A DNA stretch of 5,408 bases from an uncultured Verrucomicrobiota bacterium. Its GTDB lineage: Bacteria > Verrucomicrobiota > Verrucomicrobiia > Limisphaerales > UBA9464. The notes under the pieces are model-generated. The model was given only the letters and a program-made list of their open reading frames with translations, ran no database searches and had not been told where the DNA came from. Both the position numbers and the translations under genes were made by a program. Of this stretch, positions 1 through 5,408 are shown piece by piece. Within the stretch, counting starts at the first letter, position 1, and every line of letters starts with the position of its first letter. The stretch is from contig CAIYXO010000370.1 in assembly GCA_903930165.1 (NCBI GenBank), positions 1 to 5,408 on the forward strand. Direction: 5' to 3'.

Positions 1-1621
1 CGGCACGCCGGTCTCGGAACTCAACCGCCAGGAACTGTGGAAGCACGAGCTGGCCGGGCTCGATTCCTGGGACCGCCTCGTCCAGCACGCCCAGGAGGAC
101 CGCTTTCCGGGCGACGCCGACAACTTCCGCTTCCGCTACCACGGGCTGTTCCACGTCGCCCCGGCGCAGGACAGCTTCATGATGCGGGCCCGCATCCCCG
201 CCGGTGAACTCACCTCGGCACAGATGCGCGGGATGGCCGACCTCGCCGAGGAACTGGGCGACGGCAAGGCGGCCGTGACCACCCGGTCCAACCTCCAGGT
301 CCGCGGCATCGCCCCGCGGCACCTCGTCGAGGTCGTCACCCGGCTCGTCCGCCTCGGCCTCACCGCGAAGGGCTCCGGCGCGGACAACATCCGCAACATC
401 ACCGCCTCGCCCACCGCCGGTTTCGACCCGCAGGAGCTGTTGGACACCCGGCCCTTCGCCCACGCGCTCCACCACTACATCCTCAACAGCCGCGACCTGT
501 TCGACCTGCCCCGGAAGTTCAACGTGGCCTTCGAGGGCGGCGGGGCCGTGGACACCGTCGCCGACACGAACGACATCGGCTTCATGGCCTGCCGCGTCCC
601 CGCGCCGGCATCCGGGCTCTCCCTGCGCGACGGCGCCGCCGCTCCCGTCGAACCGGGCGTGTACTTCCGCGTCGAGCTCTGCGGCATCACCGGGCACCGG
701 CAGTTCGCCAGCGACACCGGCCTGATCGTGCGCCCCTCCGAGGCCGTCGCCGTCGCCGCGGCGATGATCCGCGTCTTCTCCGCCAACGGCGACCGGACCG
801 ACCGCAAGAAGGCCCGCCTGAAGTACCTCGTCGACCGCTGGGGCGTGGAACGCTTCCTCTCCGAGACCCAGGCCCGTCTCGCGTTCCCCCTGGTCCGGCT
901 TCCGATGGGGTCCTGCATCGCCAGGCCGCCATCGATCAAGCACGGCCACATCGGCGTGTACCGCCAACGTCAGCCGGGCCGGAACTACGTCGGCGTCGTC
1001 GTGCCGGTCGGCATCCTGACCACCCGCCAGATGCGCCGCCTCGCCGACATCGCCGAAGCCCACGGTTCCGGCACGCTCCGCCTGACGCCGTGGCAGAACC
1101 TCATCATCCCCGACGTCTCGGACGCCTTCGTGGAGTCCGTCCGACGGCAGCTCGTGCGCGCCGGACTCCACCACGAGGCGGACCACATCCTCGGCGGCCT
1201 GGTGGCGTGCACCGGGAGCCGCGGATGCAAGTACGCCGGCACCGACACCAAGGGACACGCGCTCGAGCTGGGCGCCCAACTCGGCCGGCGACTCTCTCTC
1301 GAGCAGCCGGTCAACATCCACCTCACCGGATGCCCCAACTCGTGCGCCCAGCACTACATCGGCGACATCGGACTCCAGGGCGTGAAGACGCAGGTCGCCG
1401 GCGAAAGCGTCGAGGCCTACCACATCGTCTTCGGCGGAGGCGTCGGCCACGACCAGTCCGTGGCCCGCCAGGTCTTCACCAACATCCCGTGGGCGCAGGT
1501 GCCGGACCTTCTGGAGCGGGCGCTCCGGGCGTATCTCCGCCTGCGGGAGCCCGGGGAATCCTTCGCGACATTCACGCGGCGCCACGAGGTGAAGCGCCTC
1601 CAGGAGCTGTTCTCCGAATGA
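1..1621 (+). CDS. nirA: NirA-type siroheme/[4Fe-4S] nitrite reductase, 5' end outside window
   Basis: Reduces nitrite to ammonium with six electrons in the cytoplasm. The frame is open from base 2, so the gene starts upstream; the ATG at 179 is internal, because the residues before it (for example FRYHGLFHVAP) already belong to the conserved NirA fold. 539 residues are visible (numbered from base 2), close to a full NirA. Two half-repeats of the sulfite/nitrite reductase fold can be followed. The siroheme/[4Fe-4S] ligands are C403-x5-C409 (CTGSRGCK) and C444-x3-C448 (GCPNSCAQHYIGDIG); C448 should bridge cluster and siroheme. Probable anion-binding residues are R95 (TTRSNLQ), R131 (DNIRN), K172 and N174 (PRKFN). 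Asn at the last position is typical of nitrite reductases, Lys of sulfite reductases, by recollection of the spinach and E. coli enzymes. The gene overlaps the next by ATGA. Sulfite reductase is the main alternative, made unlikely by motif and context. Confidence 0.92.
   Translation, partial: GTPVSELNRQELWKHELAGLDSWDRLVQHAQEDRFPGDADNFRFRYHGLFHVAPAQDSFMMRARIPAGELTSAQMRGMADLAEELGDGKAAVTTRSNLQVRGIAPRHLVEVVTRLVRLGLTAKGSGADNIRNITASPTAGFDPQELLDTRPFAHALHHYILNSRDLFDLPRKFNVAFEGGGAVDTVADTNDIGFMACRVPAPASGLSLRDGAAAPVEPGVYFRVELCGITGHRQFASDTGLIVRPSEAVAVAAAMIRVFSANGDRTDRKKARLKYLVDRWGVERFLSETQARLAFPLVRLPMGSCIARPPSIKHGHIGVYRQRQPGRNYVGVVVPVGILTTRQMRRLADIAEAHGSGTLRLTPWQNLIIPDVSDAFVESVRRQLVRAGLHHEADHILGGLVACTGSRGCKYAGTDTKGHALELGAQLGRRLSLEQPVNIHLTGCPNSCAQHYIGDIGLQGVKTQVAGESVEAYHIVFGGGVGHDQSVARQVFTNIPWAQVPDLLERALRAYLRLREPGESFATFTRRHEVKRLQELFSE
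1602..1606 (+). promoter_or_regulatory. Ribosome binding site for the flavoprotein gene
   Basis: AGGAG lies 11 bases before the ATG at 1618, inside the end of the nitrite reductase gene. It supports 1618 as the true start of the flavoprotein, although the same frame stays open back to an ATG at 1090. Confidence 0.55.
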
Positions 1622-3399
1622 ACCCGCCCCCCGTCCCATTCCTGCCCGAATCCGCCCCGTTCACGGCGGAGCAGAGGGCCTACCTGAACGGGTTCCTCGC
1701 CGGCCTCTTCTCCCGCGTCCCCGGCCCGGCCGCAACCGCCGCACCGGCGCCGGCACCGCCACGGCTCATCCCGTTGTCCGTCTGCTTCGGCAGCCAGACC
1801 GGCACCGCCGAGGGTCTCGCGAAACGCGTCGCCCGGGAGGCGTCCAAGCGCGGCTTCGCCCCCACGCTCCACGACCTCGCCTCGGTCACCCCGGCCTCCC
1901 TTTCGGGCGAACACAGCCTGCTCGTCGTCACCAGCACCTACGGCGACGGCGAACCGCCCGACAACGCCAAGGCGCTCTGGAAGGCGCTCTCCGCCGGGGA
2001 CGCCCCGCGCCTGGAGAAGCTTCGCTTCGCGGTCTGCGGGATCGGCGACTCCAGCTACGCGCGGTTCTGCGGGTTCGCACGCGACCTCGATGCCCGTCTC
2101 GCGGCGCTGGGAGCGACCCGGGTCGTCGGCCGGGCGGACTGCGACACCGATCCTGAGGAAACCTTCCTCCGCTGGCTTTCCACCGCACTCACCGCACTTC
2201 AGCCCGCCAAGGACACCGGACCGGAGCCGTCGACCACCACCACGGCCGCGACCGCTTCCGCAGCCGTGGAGCCGTCAGGGCATTCCCGCTCGAACCCGTT
2301 CCCTTCCCGGCTCGTCGCCAACCGTCGGCTCAACGCCCCGGGCTCCGCCAAGGACGTCCGCCACCTCGAGTTCGACCTCGCCGGTTCCGGACTCGCCTAC
2401 GAGGCCGGTGACGCCCTCGGCGTCGTGCCCCGCAACGATCCGGCCCTCGTCTCCGAACTGCTCCGGATCCTCGATGCGCCTCCCGACGCCCGGGTGGCCC
2501 TCCCCGGCGTCGGCGAGATCCCGTTGTCCGAGGCGCTCCTCACCCGGCTCGAGATCACGCGCATCCCGCGTCCCCTGCTGGAACACGTCGCGACGGCCTC
2601 GGGCGACGCCACGCTGCTCGCCGTCGCCGCCCCCGATGCGAACGGCGTGCTGACCCGGTTCCTGTACGGACGCGAGATCGTCGACCTGCTCGTCGCCCAC
2701 CCCGATGCGCGTCCCGATCCGCAACGCTTCGTGGGAATGCTGCGGAAGCTCGCGCCGCGGCTCTACTCGATCAGCTCCAGCCCGAAGGCCCACCCGGGCC
2801 AGGTCCATCTCACCGTGGGCACGGTGCGCTACGAGAGCCTTGGGCGTCCCCGCTCCGGGGTCTGCTCGACGTTCCTCGCCGACCGCGTCGGACCGGACGC
2901 CACGGTTCCGGTCTTCGTCCACGTCAACCGCTCGTTCCGCCCGCCGCCGCCGGACCGGCCGTTGATCATGGTCGGACCCGGCACCGGCATCGCGCCCTTC
3001 CGCGCGTTCCTCGAGGAACGCCGCGCCGTCGGGGCCACCGGACGCAACTGGCTCTTCTTCGGCGACCAGCGCTCGGCCACGGACTTCCTCTACCGGGAGG
3101 AACTGGAAGGCTTCCAGCGCGACGGCGTCCTCCATCGGCTCGACCTCGCCTGGTCCCGCGACGGCGCAGACAAGGTGTACGTCCAGGACCTCATGCGCCG
3201 GAACGCCGCGGAGCTCCACCGTTGGCTGGAGGAGGGGGCCGCCTTCTGCGTCTGCGGCGACGCCTCGCGCATGGCCAAGGACGTGGACGCCGCGCTGCAG
3301 GAGATCTACCGCACCTCCGGCGGGCTCGGACCGGAGGAGGCCTCGGCGCGGGTCGACGCGCTGAAGGCGGAGAAGCGGTATCTCCGGGACGTCTATTGA
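1618..3399 (+). CDS. cysJ: CysJ-like NADPH-dependent FMN/FAD reductase (sulfite reductase flavoprotein family)
   Basis: 593-residue diflavin reductase, near the usual CysJ length of about 600. It takes hydride from NADPH through FAD to FMN and on to a redox partner, here probably NirA. Residues 14-32 (FTAEQRAYLNGFLAGLFSR) match the N-terminal element of CysJ. The flavodoxin domain spans about 52-192: FGSQTGTAEG (57-66), TSTYGDGEPPDNA (105-117), GIGDSSYARF (141-150). A Thr/Ala/Pro-rich linker (194-225) follows. FAD motifs are RLYSISSS (381-388) and GVCSTFL (414-420). NADPH motifs are GPGTGIAPFRAFLEER (453-468), S513-R514 with K519 and YVQ (521-523), which fits NADPH rather than NADH, and CVCGD (544-548). 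The C-terminus KRYLRDVY ends in the aromatic residue usual for CysJ. Start at 1618: ATGA overlap, AGGAG upstream, and residues before it do not resemble the family. True sulfite reduction is possible but no cysI or cysH is seen. Confidence 0.93.
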   Translation: MNPPPVPFLPESAPFTAEQRAYLNGFLAGLFSRVPGPAATAAPAPAPPRLIPLSVCFGSQTGTAEGLAKRVAREASKRGFAPTLHDLASVTPASLSGEHSLLVVTSTYGDGEPPDNAKALWKALSAGDAPRLEKLRFAVCGIGDSSYARFCGFARDLDARLAALGATRVVGRADCDTDPEETFLRWLSTALTALQPAKDTGPEPSTTTTAATASAAVEPSGHSRSNPFPSRLVANRRLNAPGSAKDVRHLEFDLAGSGLAYEAGDALGVVPRNDPALVSELLRILDAPPDARVALPGVGEIPLSEALLTRLEITRIPRPLLEHVATASGDATLLAVAAPDANGVLTRFLYGREIVDLLVAHPDARPDPQRFVGMLRKLAPRLYSISSSPKAHPGQVHLTVGTVRYESLGRPRSGVCSTFLADRVGPDATVPVFVHVNRSFRPPPPDRPLIMVGPGTGIAPFRAFLEERRAVGATGRNWLFFGDQRSATDFLYREELEGFQRDGVLHRLDLAWSRDGADKVYVQDLMRRNAAELHRWLEEGAAFCVCGDASRMAKDVDAALQEIYRTSGGLGPEEASARVDALKAEKRYLRDVY

Positions 3400-3409
3400 A
3401 CCGACCGCC

Positions 3410-5122
3410 ATGTCCCAACGTACCGGCATCGCCCATTTCCCGGAAGGGACGCCCCACGGACTGGAGCCGGTGAGGACGCTGGTGGACGAACTGCTCGAGG
3501 ACCAACGTCGCCTGACCGCGGTCGAGCGATTCTCGCAAAGGCACGTCGACGCCGCGGCGCCACGCCTCGAGTCGCACTACAGGGACCTGCTTCCCCTGTC
3601 CGCGCCGCTGCCGGACGAGCAGTACGCCTTCGAGGTGGACCTCGACGCCTGCAGCGGATGCAAGGGCTGCGTCACCGCCTGCCATTCGATGAACGGCCTC
3701 GACGACAACGAGACCTGGCGCGAGGTGGGATTCCTGGTCGGCCACACCGCGGCCAAGCCCGCCGGGCCGTTCCGCCCTTCGGCGGACGCCTTGGTGATTC
3801 CCCTGGCCCAGGTGGTCACGACCGCCTGCCACCACTGCGCCGACCCCGGATGTCTCAACGGCTGCCCCGTGCTGGCCTACGACAAGGATCCGCTCACCGG
3901 CATCGTCCGGCATCTCGACGACCAGTGCATGGGATGCAGCTACTGCATCCTGAAGTGCCCCTACGAGGTTCCGAAGTACTCGAAGGAACGCGGCATCGTG
4001 CGGAAGTGCGACCTCTGCCAGGGGCGCCTCGCGGCCGGGGAGGCACCGGCCTGTGTGCAGGGTTGCCCCAACGAGGCGATCCGGATCCGGAAGGTCCGGA
4101 CGTCCGACCTGCTGGCGACCCACCGTCCGCAGGTGCCCGCGACGGCGAACACCTTCCTGCCGGGTTCCCCGGATCCGTCGGTCACCGTTCCGTCGACGCT
4201 CTACCGCACCGTCAGGAGCGGAACCGCCGTGGTCCCCGCCGACGATGGGGTGCCACGTCTCGACCCTCCGCATGTCCCGCTCGTCCTGCTGCTGGTCCTC
4301 AGCCAGGCGTCCGCCGGACTCGCGCTCGCACTTCCCTTTGCCACCGGGTTCGCCTCGCCGACGGCGCTCCGGATGCTGCTTGTCGCATCGGGAGTCCTGT
4401 TGTCCCTCGGGATGGCCGCTTCGGTCGCCCACCTCGGTCAGCCGACGAAGGCCTGGCGCGCGTTCCTCGGATGGCGACGCAGCTGGCTGAGCCGCGAGAT
4501 CCTGGCGTTGAACCTTTTCGCGGGCGCGCTCGCAGCCGCCGCGGCCGCGGCCTGGATCCCGGCATTGCAGGGACTCCGCCTTCCCCTGGCCCTCGCGGCC
4601 GCGGCCGCGGGTGCCGTCGCCGTGGCCGCCTCGGCAATGGTGTACGTCGACACGCGCCGACCGGTCTGGGATGCGCCGCGCACCTTCGGGCAGTTCGTCG
4701 GGACGACCTGCCTCCTCGGAGCCACGCTCACGGCCGTTTCCCTGGGTTGGACCGCCACGGCAGGACACCCGGAACTGCTCCCCGCGGTCCGCGTCGCCGC
4801 GGTCCTCGCCGCGGTCTTCCGCGCCGCGCTGTTCGTGTGGAACCGCGAGCGCCACCGCGCCGCGCTCGCAGACCGTTCGTCTCCCGTCCACGCCAATGCC
4901 CGCGCCCTCGCCGAGCTGCTTCCCGCCGTGATCCCGGTCCGCAACGGGCTCTTCCTGGTCTCGACCGCGGCGGGGCTCGCCGCGCTTGCGGGCCCCGCGT
5001 CGTCCGCCGCGGCCTGGGCCAGCCTCTCCACCCTCACCACCGTCACCTCGGAGCTGCTCGGACGCCTCGTCTTCTTCGTCGCCGGCACCTCGCGGCGCAT
5101 GCCCGGAGGCATTCCCACATGA
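3410..5122 (+). CDS. Fusion of DmsB-like four-[4Fe-4S] subunit and DmsC-like eight-helix quinol anchor
   Basis: 570 residues; likely electron-transfer and membrane subunit for the molybdoenzyme encoded next. Residues 1-70 are an extension not found in plain DmsB (contains LTAVERFSQRH, 35-45). Residues 74-230 carry four Cys groups: C81/84/87/91, C140/143/148/152, C173/176/179/183 and C200/203/215/219. All 16 ligands are present, so four [4Fe-4S] clusters are expected, as in DmsB. After a linker, residues 287-557 form about eight hydrophobic segments (roughly 287-310, 322-340, 362-382, 391-411, 427-447, 462-477, 511-526, 535-557). HLGQPTKAWRAF (341-352) followed by SWLSREIL (358-365) is the DmsC-family signature; H341 may correspond to the quinol-site His65 of E. 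coli DmsC (from memory). Size agrees with DmsB plus DmsC plus the extension. The gene starts 10 bases after the flavoprotein stop, with no good Shine-Dalgarno site, and overlaps the next gene by ATGA. No signal peptide is seen. Confidence 0.9.
   Translation: MSQRTGIAHFPEGTPHGLEPVRTLVDELLEDQRRLTAVERFSQRHVDAAAPRLESHYRDLLPLSAPLPDEQYAFEVDLDACSGCKGCVTACHSMNGLDDNETWREVGFLVGHTAAKPAGPFRPSADALVIPLAQVVTTACHHCADPGCLNGCPVLAYDKDPLTGIVRHLDDQCMGCSYCILKCPYEVPKYSKERGIVRKCDLCQGRLAAGEAPACVQGCPNEAIRIRKVRTSDLLATHRPQVPATANTFLPGSPDPSVTVPSTLYRTVRSGTAVVPADDGVPRLDPPHVPLVLLLVLSQASAGLALALPFATGFASPTALRMLLVASGVLLSLGMAASVAHLGQPTKAWRAFLGWRRSWLSREILALNLFAGALAAAAAAAWIPALQGLRLPLALAAAAAGAVAVAASAMVYVDTRRPVWDAPRTFGQFVGTTCLLGATLTAVSLGWTATAGHPELLPAVRVAAVLAAVFRAALFVWNRERHRAALADRSSPVHANARALAELLPAVIPVRNGLFLVSTAAGLAALAGPASSAAAWASLSTLTTVTSELLGRLVFFVAGTSRRMPGGIPT
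5105..5109 (+). promoter_or_regulatory. Ribosome binding site for the molybdoenzyme gene
   Basis: GGAGG, the full core Shine-Dalgarno sequence, ends 9 bases before the ATG at 5119. It fixes that start and is the strongest translation signal of the three junctions, which fits a catalytic subunit needing efficient initiation. Confidence 0.65.
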
Positions 5123-5408
5123 CCGACGATCCGAAGGCCGAGGCCCCCACGCACGCCGACTCGCTGCTGCGACGCTGGACTGGTCCCCAGACCTCCGACC
5201 TCGTCCTTTCACCGGGACGGTTCGGTCTGGGGCGCATCCCGCTCCGGCTCGAACCCGACGCGACCACGGGTATGGTGTGCGGATTCTGCGCCACCGGCTG
5301 CGGGCTGCAGGTGCATCTCCGCGACGGCGAGGCCCTCAACCTCAGCGGCGACCCCGACTACCCGGTGAACCTCGGCATGGCCTGTCCGAAGGGTTGGGAG
5401 GCGCTCGC
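5119..5408 (+). CDS. nasA: Molybdopterin oxidoreductase, probable assimilatory nitrate reductase catalytic subunit, 3' end outside window
   Basis: Only the first 96 residues are visible. They contain the N-terminal [4Fe-4S] motif of the DMSO reductase/NapA/NasA family: C54-x2-C57-x3-C61-x27-C89, in CGFCATGCGL and MACPKGWEAL. K91 of the CPKG motif matches the lysine that in NapA and formate dehydrogenases lies between cluster and pterin. GDPDYPVN before the last Cys resembles the GDP-hPvN segment of nitrate reductases. The first 50 residues are an extension with RR at 18-19 but no hydrophobic stretch, so I see no Tat signal and expect a cytoplasmic enzyme. Nitrate as substrate is inferred mainly from the upstream nitrite reductase; the pterin and active-site regions are outside the window. 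A formate dehydrogenase or other oxidoreductase cannot be excluded from this fragment alone. Starts by ATGA overlap with the anchor fusion, with GGAGG upstream. Confidence 0.85.
   Translation, partial: MTDDPKAEAPTHADSLLRRWTGPQTSDLVLSPGRFGLGRIPLRLEPDATTGMVCGFCATGCGLQVHLRDGEALNLSGDPDYPVNLGMACPKGWEAL

Noticed and set aside
179..181. ATG 179 as start of the nitrite reductase
   Set aside because: The same frame is open to the window edge and codes for conserved NirA sequence before 179, so the real start is upstream.
1090..1617. In-frame 176-codon extension of the flavoprotein
   Set aside because: This stretch is the nitrite reductase region with its siroheme Cys motifs in another frame. The alternative product is low-complexity and Arg-rich, and 1618 has both a ribosome binding site and the family's normal N-terminus.
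3400..3409. Possible terminator or promoter between flavoprotein and anchor fusion
   Set aside because: Ten bases are too short for either, and I see no hairpin followed by T residues.
2275..3429. 384-codon open frame on the - strand
   Set aside because: Antisense to the flavoprotein, whose FAD and NADPH motifs are unmistakable. The antisense product has no family features.
4536..4610. Two GCGGCCGCGG stretches as possible repeat or regulatory sites
   Set aside because: They encode Ala-rich parts of neighbouring membrane helices in the anchor and are explained by codon choice for Ala in a high-GC genome.
3191..5212. 673-codon open frame on the - strand
   Set aside because: It lies opposite the fusion gene and the start of the molybdoenzyme gene, and its product is Arg/Gly-rich without recognisable domains. 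It is what strong GC bias at third codon positions produces on the opposite strand.

Overview
The window is GC-rich, lies in a bacterial chromosome-like context, and is coding from end to end on the + strand. It holds four closely packed genes: the 3' part of a siroheme nitrite reductase (NirA type, 1-1621), a complete CysJ-type NADPH-flavin reductase (1618-3399), a complete fusion of a four-cluster ferredoxin-like subunit with a DmsC-type membrane anchor (3410-5122), and the first 96 codons of a molybdopterin oxidoreductase (5119-5408). The last is most likely the catalytic subunit of an assimilatory nitrate reductase. Two of the three junctions are ATGA stop/start overlaps and the third is a 10-base gap, so this is almost certainly one operon. 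I see no promoter, terminator, RNA gene, repeat array or mobile element.

How it probably works: the molybdoenzyme reduces nitrate to nitrite, and NirA reduces nitrite to ammonium with six electrons. The DmsB/DmsC-like fusion would pass electrons from the membrane quinol pool to the molybdoenzyme. The CysJ-like flavoprotein would pass NADPH electrons to NirA, or possibly to the nitrate reductase. The NirA reading as a nitrite rather than a sulfite reductase rests on a Lys-Phe-Asn active-site motif where sulfite reductases usually have Lys-x-Lys.

The most interesting point is the electron-donor arrangement. DmsABC-type enzymes normally work on the periplasmic face. Here the visible start of the molybdoenzyme shows no Tat signal, and the positive charges in the anchor loops predict an N-in topology, opposite to what I recall for E. 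coli DmsC. That suggests a cytoplasm-facing, quinol-fed assimilatory nitrate reductase.

Organism: a high-GC Gram-negative bacterium. From memory of similar gene sets and protein wording I would guess Verrucomicrobiota or Planctomycetota first and Proteobacteria second, with low confidence. No ribosomal or other taxonomic marker is present.
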